DNA of 64,000 bases, taken from the NCBI RefSeq assembly GCF_003570725.1, contig NZ_QWVS01000013.1:102001-166000 (forward strand), written 5' to 3'. Shown in pieces: positions 1 to 7,259 of this stretch. The stretch's first letter is position 1. Each line of letters starts with the position of its first letter. The stretch comes from Peribacillus asahii. Lineage in GTDB: Bacteria; Bacillota; Bacilli; Bacillales; DSM-1321. Under the pieces are notes generated by a model. That model made no database searches. It was given only the letters and a program-made list of their open reading frames with translations, and was not told the origin of the DNA. Position numbers and translations under genes: made by a program.

Positions 1-262
1 CTAAATAAGCATTTCCTACTCCTGTTAATAAATTGGTTGCACCCGGCCCAAGTGTAGCCAAACAAACACCTGGCTTTCCAGTTAAACGACCATATACATC
101 GGCCATAAAAGCTGCTGCTTGTTCGTGATGCACTAAAATAAAGTCAATTTCAGAGCCAATAAGAGAATCAACAAGATCCGTATTTTCCTCTCCAGGAATG
201 CCAAAGATATATTGAACCCCTTCATTTTCTAAACAGCGCACAAATAAATCCGAAGCTTTCAA
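1..262 (-). CDS. Thiamine-diphosphate enzyme, acetolactate synthase large-subunit type (N-terminal part, cut by window edge)
   Basis: The visible 87 residues are the N-terminal pyrimidine-binding domain of a ThDP enzyme. They carry FGIPGEEN near residue 21, VHHEQAAAFMAD near residue 46, whose Glu is the conserved one that activates the cofactor, and RLTGKPGV and GPGATNL after it. The closest familiar proteins are Bacillus acetolactate-synthase-like large subunits. The start is taken as TTG at 262 because GGAGG sits seven bases upstream; the ATG at 268 touches that site and is too close. The catalytic C-terminal half lies outside the window, so acetolactate synthase cannot be told from a related decarboxylase or oxidase. 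A 400-base gap separates it from the next minus-strand gene. Confidence 0.75.
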   Translation of the reverse strand, partial: MKASDLFVRCLENEGVQYIFGIPGEENTDLVDSLIGSEIDFILVHHEQAAAFMADVYGRLTGKPGVCLATLGPGATNLLTGVGNAYL

Positions 263-691
263 GACCATTCCTCCATTATAAATTCGAAATATCTCCTCCT
301 ATGGTGGCTATTCAACTAAAAAATTATGTAGCTAAAATATGAGAGTTCAACCATCTTCTTTCATTATGCATAAAAAAACTCGTTACTTATAAATGAACGA
401 GTGATGACAGAGTGAGACTTATTTTAGAAATATTCTATAGAGCTACAAGCTGCTTTAAAAATAATGTAATTGCTTTATCTTCAGAATACTTTCTTTTTCA
501 GACGAACTTTTTTTGGTAGTCAATACACTTAAACACCTCGAACTTTTCTTGCAAAGGAAGGAGTGATATTGGAGAATAAACTTTTTATATGTATGGAAGG
601 AAAAGGGGAAATAATATTTATGAGGGAATTTCTTCTTTACTTTTAGTCAAATTAGATTTTCCCTCATCAGTAAAAAGACAATTGTCTTCCT
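263..691. other. Intergenic gap between the ThDP enzyme and the nitroreductase
   Basis: No credible gene is seen. It holds the ribosome binding site of the ThDP enzyme and a minus-strand terminator near 371-402. A plus-strand frame starting near 576 with a good binding site ends after about 25 codons and is not supported. Confidence 0.5.
371..402 (-). terminator. Intrinsic terminator downstream of the nitroreductase operon
   Basis: ACTCGTT at 378-384 pairs with AACGAGT at 396-402. On the minus strand the hairpin is followed by seven T residues, so it stops transcripts coming from the nitroreductase gene. Confidence 0.65.
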
Positions 692-1234
692 CTACTCTTT
701 CGTTTCGTCACTTGAAAACCTTTCAATATGAACAATCTTTTCACGTGGTTGATGTTTTTTTCTTTGAGGCGCTTCCAATGGATAGCCCATGCCCAAAACA
801 GCCACAATTCTACGATTATTAGGGATTCCCACAAGTTCTCTTACATATCGTTCCCGTCTTTCGGATTCTTCTTGATCCTCTGAGTGATAGACCGCTCCAA
901 AAGCAAGTCCCAACCCTAAATCTGTAGCTGTAAGCCAAATAAAAGAACTGGCGATTGAAGCATCTTGCAACCAATATTTGCTTTCATCAGGTCTTCCCGT
1001 AATAATGATTGCTGCAGTAGCTTCTTTCAACCATTTCATAAATGGTGTTGTTTCAGATAGCTTGTCTAATCCTTCTCTTTTAGTTATTACAATCAATTCT
1101 CTTGAAGGTAAATTATTCCCTGTTGGAGCATAGTATCCCGCATCTACAACCTGTTCTAAAATTTCAGCGGGAATTTCTTTATTTTCAAAGCGGACGATTT
1201 CTCTTCTTCCTTTTATCACATCAAGTACACTCAA
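692..1234 (-). CDS. Nitroreductase family protein
   Basis: About 180 residues of the FMN-dependent nitroreductase fold, which reduces nitro compounds, quinones or flavins with NAD(P)H. Visible signatures are the N-terminal KGRRE FMN-phosphate contact near residue 10, YYAPTGNNLPS near residue 35, and the C-terminal VLGMGYPLEAP segment typical of the family. TTG at 1234 is preferred because AGGTGG lies eight bases upstream; an in-frame ATG at 1255 has only a weak, very close AAGG. It stands in line behind the DUF2935 gene with a 50-base gap and may be cotranscribed. The substrate is unknown. Confidence 0.85.
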   Translation of the reverse strand: MSVLDVIKGRREIVRFENKEIPAEILEQVVDAGYYAPTGNNLPSRELIVITKREGLDKLSETTPFMKWLKEATAAIIITGRPDESKYWLQDASIASSFIWLTATDLGLGLAFGAVYHSEDQEESERRERYVRELVGIPNNRRIVAVLGMGYPLEAPQRKKHQPREKIVHIERFSSDETKE

Positions 1235-1286
1235 TGATTTCACCACCTTTTTCATTTCCTTATCTCTATTAAATCATACATTCTTA

Positions 1287-1715
1287 TTAATTTTCACTAT
1301 AAAGTAAGGCCTGGGCGACTCCAACAAAATATTCGGATTCTCTGATAATATGATTCAACACAACCTTTGCTGTTGGATTTTCACTAATTGCCTTGCTTTC
1401 GTTTTTGATTTGTTGGCATAGCTTAATAAATTCCAAGCTTTGGTTTAAACAAAAAGAAGTGAGCTGTAACACTTGCTGATAAAGCTGCGCTGACACGTAC
1501 GACCCTGAACGGGTAACAGATTCAATATATCGGACAACATGTTGATGTGTTTCTCCCAATACCTTCTCCCATTCCTTTAAGGCATTCACGAAATTCGATT
1601 CCAAATGAGAAACTAGCTCACGAATAACAACGGTGTGCTCTTCTTCTTGATGCTTCCAAAATTCAGCTTCATCCAATATACGTAAAGGCATTTGTGGACC
1701 GTAATAAAATTGCAT
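1287..1715 (-). CDS. DUF2935 family protein
   Basis: 142 residues, mostly helical, without signal peptide or membrane segment. The N-terminal LRILDEAEFWKHQEEEHT, with closely spaced Glu and His near residues 16-27, and a second acidic helix match the DUF2935 family of Firmicutes, which forms a ferritin-like four-helix bundle; metal binding is an inference. GGAGGGAG precedes the ATG by a normal distance. The function is not established. Confidence 0.75.
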   Translation of the reverse strand: MQFYYGPQMPLRILDEAEFWKHQEEEHTVVIRELVSHLESNFVNALKEWEKVLGETHQHVVRYIESVTRSGSYVSAQLYQQVLQLTSFCLNQSLEFIKLCQQIKNESKAISENPTAKVVLNHIIRESEYFVGVAQALLYSEN

Positions 1716-1970
1716 GTTCTCCCTCCTATTTCCCTATCTCGTTTTAACGTATGGGATTCATAAAAGGGATATGACTGTTCGGCTTATTTTCATGTTAGCT
1801 TTATCAGATGAATCTGTTAACTTTCGACTCACTCTGTATAGGACCGCAATCATTATTTAATACGGTTTTATTAAAGAATAATGGTTCTATAAAGAGCTCC
1901 CATTGAATAATTACACTCATCTTGGAGCATATTAACGCCAAATAGATTTAGCCAGTTCAGGAGGAAAAAT

Positions 1971-3575
1971 ATGATGAATCTCGCAAGTCAACTCATTATC
2001 ATCGGATTTGCATTAATTGCACTTATTGTTCTAGTGCTTGTTATTTTTCTAGTTTATTTAATCTTATTTGACCGCAACCAAAAACGACACGCTATTTTAA
2101 GGAATTATCCTGCACTTGGCCGGGTCCGCTATTTTTTTGAAAAGATTGGCCCAGAAATGCGCCAATATTGGTTCAACAGTGATACGGAAGGCAGACCATT
2201 TTCACGAGATGACTACGAACATATTGTCAAAAGCGCCAAATATAATCGAGATGTTATCGGTTTTGGTTCAAAACGAGACTTTGACGAAGAAGGTTTTTTT
2301 GTTCGAAATGATATGTTTCCGAAATTATCGGAAGAAATAAAAATGGATAAGGAAACAAAAGTTTTAACGAAACGATATATTTTATTAAAAGATCCGCTTC
2401 TTTCACAAAGGGAAGAAAAATGGGAAGATGAGGAGTCATCTGCTCATTTATTGCATGACGATGACGCAATCGTCATTGGACCAAATACCAGACATCCATT
2501 TGTTTTAAAAGGTCTCATTGGTATGTCTGCAATGAGTTACGGTTCATTAGGACACCATGCAATCACTGCCTTATCAGAAGGTTTAGGGCTAGCAAAAGGA
2601 ACATGGATGAATACAGGAGAAGGTGGACTCTCGCCCTACCATTTAAAAGGCGGAGTGGATATCATCATGCAGATTGGTCCCGCTATGTTTGGTATACGTG
2701 ATAAAAACGGGAACGTAGATTGGGATGAATTAAAAAGAAAAAGTGAACTTCCACAAATAAAAGCATTTGAACTTAAACTAGCCCAAGGTGCTAAAACACG
2801 CGGCGGGCATATCGATGCTGAAAAAGTAACACCAGAAATCGCTGAGATTCGTAAAGTAGAGCCATACAAATCAGTTGATAGCCCAAACCGCTTTCCTCAA
2901 TTCGGAAATATAGCCTCCTTACTGGATTTCGTTGAAAAAATTCGAGACCATACAGGAAAGCCCGTTGGCATAAAGATTGTTGTCGGCGGAAATGATAGTG
3001 TGGAAGAACTAGCAAAGTATATGAAGGAGACCGGTAAAGGACCTGACTTTATTACAATTGATGGTGGTGAGGGCGGCACAGGCGCTTCTTATCAAGAACT
3101 AATTGATAGTGTAGGACTGCCAATTAAATCTGCTCTCCCTATCGTTGTATCTACTCTCGAAAAATACGGTGTACGTGATCGTGTAAAAATTATTGCCTCT
3201 GGTAAGCTATTTACTCCTGACCGAATCGCTATTGCTTTAGCGATGGGAGCAGACCTAGTAAACATTGCTCGCGGTTTTATGATTGCGGTTGGCTGTATTC
3301 AAACATTAAAATGTCAATCCAATGCCTGTCCTGTTGGAGTAGCAACGACTGATCCAGATTTGCAAAAAGCTCTTGTTATTGATGAGAAGAAGTATCGTGT
3401 AGTTAATTTTCTTGTTACATTAAGAAAAGGACTATTCCGTATTTCAGCAGCCGCTGGTTTAGATTCACCTGTTCATTTTCAACCAAAACATATTATGTAT
3501 AAAGATGATAAAGGAGTCGTTACTTCTTTAGAGCATATCCTTCATGACATCAAGCGTCAAATCGGCGCGAGTTAA
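1971..3575 (+). CDS. FMN-binding glutamate-synthase-like membrane-anchored protein (YerD type)
   Basis: 534 residues. A hydrophobic segment at about residues 8-32 anchors the protein. The rest is the TIM-barrel FMN domain of glutamate synthase, with GMSAMSYGS near 184, IDGGEGGTGAS near 363, and a complete C-x5-C-x4-C cluster motif at Cys442, Cys448 and Cys453, as in the GltB [3Fe-4S] site. There is no glutaminase domain and no partner subunit nearby, so it should not make glutamate from glutamine by itself. It resembles B. subtilis YerD, whose role is unclear. Two ATGs, at 1971 and 1974, share the AGGAGG site. It stands alone, with a strong terminator behind it. Confidence 0.88.
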   Translation: MMNLASQLIIIGFALIALIVLVLVIFLVYLILFDRNQKRHAILRNYPALGRVRYFFEKIGPEMRQYWFNSDTEGRPFSRDDYEHIVKSAKYNRDVIGFGSKRDFDEEGFFVRNDMFPKLSEEIKMDKETKVLTKRYILLKDPLLSQREEKWEDEESSAHLLHDDDAIVIGPNTRHPFVLKGLIGMSAMSYGSLGHHAITALSEGLGLAKGTWMNTGEGGLSPYHLKGGVDIIMQIGPAMFGIRDKNGNVDWDELKRKSELPQIKAFELKLAQGAKTRGGHIDAEKVTPEIAEIRKVEPYKSVDSPNRFPQFGNIASLLDFVEKIRDHTGKPVGIKIVVGGNDSVEELAKYMKETGKGPDFITIDGGEGGTGASYQELIDSVGLPIKSALPIVVSTLEKYGVRDRVKIIASGKLFTPDRIAIALAMGADLVNIARGFMIAVGCIQTLKCQSNACPVGVATTDPDLQKALVIDEKKYRVVNFLVTLRKGLFRISAAAGLDSPVHFQPKHIMYKDDKGVVTSLEHILHDIKRQIGAS

Positions 3576-3634
3576 CAAGCTCTAAGCTTTAACCAGCCTA
3601 TTATCTAGGACATCGCTGTTCTATGATTTTCAAT

Positions 3635-3679
3635 AAAATGAAATACCGCAGCTCACTAAGGCTGCGATATTTCATTTTT
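3635..3679. terminator. Bidirectional intrinsic terminator
   Basis: A long stem (arms near 3636-3653 and 3661-3678, core CCGCAGC/GCTGCG) is flanked by an A-run on one side and a T-run on the other. It can end the YerD-like gene on plus and the YiaA-like gene on minus. Confidence 0.8.
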
Positions 3680-3705
3680 ACTTTTATATTCCTCCATTTA
3701 TATTA

Positions 3706-3972
3706 CTAATCGTCTAACTTCATCGATTGATTTTGTCTTCTTTCCTGTTCTGCCATTATCTCATTATCTTCAGCATTATCCCTCGTTACTTTTTGTGTCA
3801 AGATTGCACCTACTGCCACTAATATCATCACAGCAATATAATATCCTTTTTCATTCAACTGCAAACTGTCTTCATTATAAAGGCCGATACTGAATAAAAA
3901 GACCCCTGCAAAAAAAGTGAAATAAGCCAATACTGTAAAAGCCGTTGTATTCCTTCGCCTGTATCTCTGCAC
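3706..3972 (-). CDS. YiaA/YiaB-type inner membrane protein
   Basis: 88 residues with two membrane helices at about 10-30 and 45-62. The string IGLYNEDSLQLNEKGYY followed by a second helix and TQKVTRD matches the YiaAB two-helix domain. The C-terminal tail is charged and probably cytoplasmic. It starts at GTG with GGGGG seven bases upstream. Function unknown; convergent with the YerD-like gene and sharing its terminator. Confidence 0.8.
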   Translation of the reverse strand: MQRYRRRNTTAFTVLAYFTFFAGVFLFSIGLYNEDSLQLNEKGYYIAVMILVAVGAILTQKVTRDNAEDNEIMAEQERRQNQSMKLDD

Positions 3973-4258
3973 GTCTATTCCCCCTAAACAGTCATTCTTA
4001 ACTAAATTACTACTTATTGTGCCTCAATTATTCATTAAATCTGGGGGATTTACCTAACAATCACTATAATAATTCTTGATGTACCATAGTATCAGATACG
4101 GAATGTCTTAATGCCTATTTATACAGTCTAATTGGTTATTAGAAGCTTCTTTTCACCCTTAATTTTAGAAAATAGTTACTAGATGGATTGGTTTATTCTC
4201 GATATAGTAGTATTTTTAATTATATACTATTTTTCTATAATTAGAGGTGTCATACTGT
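3973..4258. other. Divergent intergenic region between the YiaA-like gene and the AEC permease
   Basis: It must contain the promoters of both flanking genes. I see no clear hairpin, repeat or extra gene; a plus-strand frame starting at 4183 overlaps the permease out of frame. Confidence 0.4.
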
Positions 4259-5164
4259 ATGAATCAGGAATTTCTATTTTTACTGCTATTAATCATGGTT
4301 GGCTATGTTTTCAAACGGTTAAATCTTTTAAAAGAGAAAGATGGAGAAGCGATGGGAAGGATTATTTTTAATATTACTCTCCCCGCTCTCATTATTGTTA
4401 CTTTTGATACGGTGAAGGTCGAGCCTTCCTTGCTGCTACTCACAGTCATTGTGTTAATTTATGGAATGCTCTCACTTTTTCTCGCCTGGCTAATCTTCAG
4501 AAAAGAGGAAAAGGAACTCAAAGGGACTCTATTAATGCTTGCCCCTGGCTATAATGTTGGAATTTTCGCCTTTCCACTTGTTCAAACCATTTGGGGAGCA
4601 GAAGGATTAGCCTATTTTGGGATGTTCGATGCTGGAAATGCATTCATCTTATTCGGAATCGTTTACATTATCGGAAGTTATTATTCAAAAGAGGGGCTAA
4701 CGCTTAAGCCAAAGATCATCCTTAAAAAGTTTGGTACATCAATTCCACTAATGACTTATTTTATCGTTAGTATTTTAAACTACTGCCATCTACATTTACC
4801 GTCTGCATTCATTGATTTTGCTACGATTCTATCTAAAGCGAATATGCCTTTGTCTTTCTTATTACTAGGACTTTATTTAAATTTCAAGTTTGAAAAGCTG
4901 TACATCAAACCTATGGTAAAATTTCTACTTTTCCGGTATGGTACTGGTCTACTTTTTGGGCTTATTCTCTATTTTCTGCTTCCATTCAATGAAATGTTTA
5001 AATATACTATTCTAATCGGTCTTCTATTACCTATTGGATCATCCATTTTACCATTTGCCCTTGAATTTAAATATAGCACCACACGTTTTATTGGTACGCT
5101 CACAAATATGACCATCATCATTAGTATGCTGATTTTGTATCTCTTTGCGAATTTTATACTTTAA
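4259..5164 (+). CDS. AEC (auxin efflux carrier) family transporter
   Basis: 301 residues, about ten hydrophobic segments arranged as two five-helix halves, as in the AEC/PIN-like permeases of bacteria that export organic acids such as malate or similar solutes. Landmarks are NITLPALIIVTFD near residue 35 and LLPIGSSILPFALEF near 260, the unwound-helix motifs of the fold. ATG at 4259 is chosen because GAGGTG sits nine bases upstream; an in-frame GTG at 4247 lies inside that site. The stop codon abuts the remnant of an unrelated gene. Substrate unknown. Confidence 0.85.
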   Translation: MNQEFLFLLLLIMVGYVFKRLNLLKEKDGEAMGRIIFNITLPALIIVTFDTVKVEPSLLLLTVIVLIYGMLSLFLAWLIFRKEEKELKGTLLMLAPGYNVGIFAFPLVQTIWGAEGLAYFGMFDAGNAFILFGIVYIIGSYYSKEGLTLKPKIILKKFGTSIPLMTYFIVSILNYCHLHLPSAFIDFATILSKANMPLSFLLLGLYLNFKFEKLYIKPMVKFLLFRYGTGLLFGLILYFLLPFNEMFKYTILIGLLLPIGSSILPFALEFKYSTTRFIGTLTNMTIIISMLILYLFANFIL

Positions 5165-5427
5165 CCCTTATACATATTATTTCATATAAAGATAAACCTT
5201 CTGTCAATCCAATTGATGATAATGACACCTATCTTTCTGGTAAAGCTGAAGCGTATGCAACAGTTCAGTTAAAAGTAAAACAGAAAGTCATCGGAAGCAA
5301 GAAAGCGGATAAGTCATGGAAATATACAATCAAAATCGCACCGCAAAAATCCGGAACAACAGTCACCGCAACAGCAACGGATGAAGCGGGAAACAAAAGT
5401 CAACCAGCTACAAAAACAGTACAGTAA
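5165..5427 (+). pseudogene. C-terminal remnant of a bacterial Ig-domain surface protein gene
   Basis: A plus-strand frame without any start codon reads through this stretch and ends at TAA 5425-5427. It encodes about 80 residues of one bacterial Ig-like module (Big_6 type): NPIDDNDTYLSGKAEA, then a lysine-rich strand, then TVTATATDEAGNKSQPATKT. Such modules repeat at the C-terminus of secreted or cell-surface proteins. The upstream part of the gene is missing and the frame runs straight into the AEC gene, which uses another frame. A strong terminator still follows. It is best read as a deletion scar in which the AEC gene replaced the 5' part. Confidence 0.75.
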
Positions 5428-5476
5428 ACGAACGAGAAACGGCAGCAATTGTCGTTTCTCGTTCGTTTATTTTTTG
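5426..5476 (+). terminator. Strong intrinsic terminator
   Basis: A 16-bp perfect stem (5426-5441 with 5453-5468, core ACGAGAAACG/CGTTTCTCGT) is followed by a T-rich tract. It ends the decayed Ig-protein gene and now serves the AEC permease. Confidence 0.9.
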
Positions 5477-5581
5477 TATCAATGAAAAAAACAAGAACAT
5501 ATAATATTGACAGAATTCCAAAACTGTTATACATTATTAATAACAAAAATAAGTTGTTATATAACAAAGGAGGAAAACAAA

Positions 5582-5719
5582 ATGGAAATGTATCGCGAAG
5601 CATATGAATATTATAAAATGGCTTGTGAAAACCACGGAATGGAGTCGGTGAATTTTTACCACTTTATTAAGCATTTAACAGCAGAACAACTAAATGAATA
5701 CAATAAAAAAGCTTACTAA
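5582..5719 (+). CDS. Small protein of unknown function (45 aa)
   Basis: A 45-codon gene with an ideal AAAGGAGG site eight bases before the ATG. The protein is rich in Tyr, Glu and Lys (EAYEYYKMACENHGMESV), soluble and probably helical, with a single Cys. I do not recognise a family. It has its own hairpin terminator 45 bases downstream, so it is probably a monocistronic message. Confidence 0.6.
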   Translation: MEMYREAYEYYKMACENHGMESVNFYHFIKHLTAEQLNEYNKKAY

Positions 5720-5765
5720 TAAAAAGGACGTGATGACTACGGATCTCCAAATAGAAGTCAAATAG

Positions 5766-5802
5766 AACCCCTGCCCGTTATGTATAAAAACAGGCAGGGG
5801 TT
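5766..5802 (+). terminator. Hairpin, probable terminator of the 45-aa gene
   Basis: AACCCCTGCC at 5766-5775 pairs perfectly with GGCAGGGGTT at 5793-5802. The T tract is short (TTAATTATG), so termination may be partial. Confidence 0.6.
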
Positions 5803-5857
5803 AATTATGTTTAACAATAGTTTCTTTCTCTCACTAATCAAAGCTTTAAATCTGCAA

Positions 5858-5944
5858 TAAAAAAAGACGATCAATTTCTTTCGAAGGGAATTGATCGTCT
5901 AAATGAGTAAAAAGAAAACAATCATCGCAACACGATTGCTTCCT
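5858..5944 (-). ncRNA. Small RNA, copy 1 (antitoxin-like)
   Basis: A short transcription unit with its own sigma-A promoter (5951-5979) and a 12-bp terminator stem (5865-5876 with 5889-5900) followed by seven T on the minus strand. The predicted RNA is about 87 nt. Its 5' part contains GCAATC, TGTTGCG and TGATTG, which can fold into a hairpin, followed by a U-rich single strand. The same RNA with a different terminator stem occurs at 44225-44306. Promoter, 5' hairpin and terminator resemble antisense antitoxin RNAs of type I toxin-antitoxin loci, but no toxin gene of known type is present, so the function is inference. Confidence 0.65.
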
Positions 5945-5950
5945 ATCTAT

Positions 5951-5979
5951 ACTATATGGAATTCGTCATTTTTTGTCGA
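5951..5979 (-). promoter_or_regulatory. Sigma-A promoter of small RNA copy 1
   Basis: On the minus strand TCGACA (5974-5979), a 17-base spacer and TATAGT (5951-5956). Start of transcription is expected near 5944. Confidence 0.65.
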
Positions 5980-6115
5980 CATGCAAATAATCATAGGAAC
6001 TTAGTTGCGCACTCTCACTAAATTGTACAATAATGTTACTCTCCTCCTATTGAATAAAGGATAATTACGAAAATCATCGAATTATTTATATATACTTTCG
6101 AAAGGACTGTTGAAC

Positions 6116-6316
6116 ATGTACAAGTTTTTTGAATGTATAACATATATCTTTTTTGTTCTTTTAGGAATCATTACTCTACTCGAACTTACGTTTGACGTTA
6201 AGCTAATCGATAGCAATCAACCTCTATTCCTCCCTGTTCTGGCTATTTTTTCAATCCTATTTATCTTGACAGAACTTAATCGATTTACTGCGAGAAAAAA
6301 TAATAAATTAGAATAG
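6116..6316 (+). CDS. Small two-helix membrane protein of unknown function
   Basis: 66 residues with two hydrophobic segments at about 5-24 and 38-56 and a basic C-terminus (RFTARKNNKLE), so both ends are probably cytoplasmic. ATG at 6116 has AAAGGA nine bases upstream; an in-frame TTG six bases earlier is too close to that site. No family is recognised. It lies alone between small RNA copy 1 and the riboswitch. Confidence 0.6.
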   Translation: MYKFFECITYIFFVLLGIITLLELTFDVKLIDSNQPLFLPVLAIFSILFILTELNRFTARKNNKLE

Positions 6317-6388
6317 TATCCCTCTAGATGCTTTAACCATTTTCTCTTCTCCATTCTTAAATTTAGTATTTTTGTCACATTTATTTGT

Positions 6389-6417
6389 TTGAGTGTTATT
6401 TTTGTATGTTATTATAC
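6389..6417 (+). promoter_or_regulatory. Sigma-A promoter of the riboswitch transcript
   Basis: TTGAGT (6389-6394), 17 bases, TTATAC (6412-6417). Transcription would begin near 6424, at the 5' edge of the aptamer. Confidence 0.5.
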
Positions 6418-6420
6418 CTA

Positions 6421-6502
6421 TAAGGGCAAATTTTACGAAAGTAAAAGACGCAAAGCCACGGGCCTAAAGCAACAAATAGTTGTCATGGCAGCCGGGTTGC
6501 CA
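6421..6502 (+). promoter_or_regulatory. Cyclic-di-GMP-I (GEMM-I) riboswitch aptamer
   Basis: The sequence shows the hallmarks of the class in order: GGGCAAA, a P1b hairpin closed by CGAAAG (6430-6446), GACGCAAAGCC, GGCCUAAA, a second hairpin (GCAAC with GUUGUC), AUGGCAGCCGGGUUGCC. GNRA tetraloop and receptor positions match the class. It binds the second messenger c-di-GMP, which in Firmicutes usually controls motility, adhesion or exopolymer genes. It lies in the leader of the 64-codon gene at 6587. Confidence 0.92.
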
Positions 6503-6586
6503 AGATATATTCTTGATTAAACTGAAGATTAAGAGTTTTTGGCTCCTTTTAAATTTGCCTGAATTTAGCAAACTGAGGAGAGAGTT
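6503..6586 (+). promoter_or_regulatory. Riboswitch expression platform
   Basis: Two competing pairings are visible. GGCAAATTT at the aptamer start (6425-6433) is complementary to AAATTTGCC (6551-6559). CTCCT (6543-6547) can pair with AGGAG (6576-6580), the ribosome binding site of the next gene, with an inner TTTGC/GCAAA stem. This points to control of translation initiation. No clear terminator with a T-run is present. Confidence 0.5.
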
Positions 6587-6781
6587 ATGTTTTATCCAAC
6601 TATATTAATTAACGAAACAAATGAAAGACACATTGTGAAGGATAAAAACTATTGTATATGCGGAGCAAAATATAATGGTTTTTTCATGTTCACAAGAATC
6701 GACCTTAGAAAAATTAGGTTTAAGCAAGATCAGGAAATCACTTGTCCAACATGTAAATCACACGTAAAACAGAAATGTTAG
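6587..6781 (+). CDS. Small zinc-ribbon-like protein under c-di-GMP control
   Basis: 64 residues with CICG near residue 23 and CPTC near residue 56, the two knuckles of a small zinc ribbon, plus a final Cys. Between them lies KYNGFFMFTRIDLRKIRFK, basic and aromatic. There is no signal peptide or membrane segment. GAGGAG six bases before the ATG can be hidden by the riboswitch leader. No family is recognised; a nucleic-acid or protein-binding adaptor is the plain guess. It is the only gene on the riboswitch transcript before a 160-base gap. Confidence 0.7.
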   Translation: MFYPTILINETNERHIVKDKNYCICGAKYNGFFMFTRIDLRKIRFKQDQEITCPTCKSHVKQKC

Positions 6782-6940
6782 CTACATATTTCTAATTCAG
6801 TTCATTTCTCCACGCATGTCTCTTTTGTAGCATTTGAATGCTCATTAATTTTTTATCGTATGAAGTTCTTGAAATCGTAAAGACTAACTTAGGTAAACGT
6901 GTCTTGCTTAAGTTATCGATGAAAGAATGGAGTGGCAAAT

Positions 6941-7111
6941 ATGGAGAAAAAGAAAAAGCCTGTTGTAAATGAAGCAGAATTAACGATTCGTGCGAATTTA
7001 AACAATTTAGAGCCTGGAGATTCTGTTAAAGAGCATCGTACAGTAGAAACAGGAAACTTAATTTTGGCTGAAAAGGAAATTGGGCAGCAAAATCAAAATA
7101 ATAATCTATAA
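6941..7111 (+). CDS. Small acidic protein of unknown function (56 aa)
   Basis: A 56-codon gene with GGAG eight bases upstream of the ATG. The protein begins MEKKKKPVVNEAELTI and ends with an Asn/Gln-rich tail (GQQNQNNNL); the middle (NNLEPGDSVKEHRTV) is acidic. No membrane helix or known domain is seen. A terminator follows within 15 bases, supporting a real transcription unit. I do not recognise it. Confidence 0.6.
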   Translation: MEKKKKPVVNEAELTIRANLNNLEPGDSVKEHRTVETGNLILAEKEIGQQNQNNNL

Positions 7112-7123
7112 AATTTTCTTACC

Positions 7124-7170
7124 AACGAAGCTTCTCACGCTCTTCTCTTGAGCTAGGGACTTCGTTTTTA
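7124..7170 (+). terminator. Intrinsic terminator of the 56-aa gene
   Basis: AACGAAG (7124-7130) pairs with CTTCGTT (7160-7166), with an inner GCTC/GAGC stem, followed by a T tract. Confidence 0.65.
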
Positions 7171-7201
7171 TGGTTTCACCGCTAACAATAAATAATAGAA
7201 A

Positions 7202-7245
7202 AAGCACCTTAATTTCGCTATTTGAAATTAAGGTGCTTTGTTTTT
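7202..7245. terminator. Terminator of the gltB-gltD operon, bidirectional
   Basis: A perfect 15-bp stem (7202-7216 with 7224-7238) has A-rich sequence on the left and TGTTTTTTG on the right. It lies 20 bases past the gltD stop. Confidence 0.85.
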
Positions 7246-7259
7246 TGATAACTTTATAT

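Noticed and set aside
576..822. Plus-strand frames in the gap before the nitroreductase
   Set aside because: One stops after about 25 codons and the other runs antisense into the nitroreductase.
4183..4371. Plus-strand frame over the AEC start
   Set aside because: Out of frame with the transporter and without a ribosome site.
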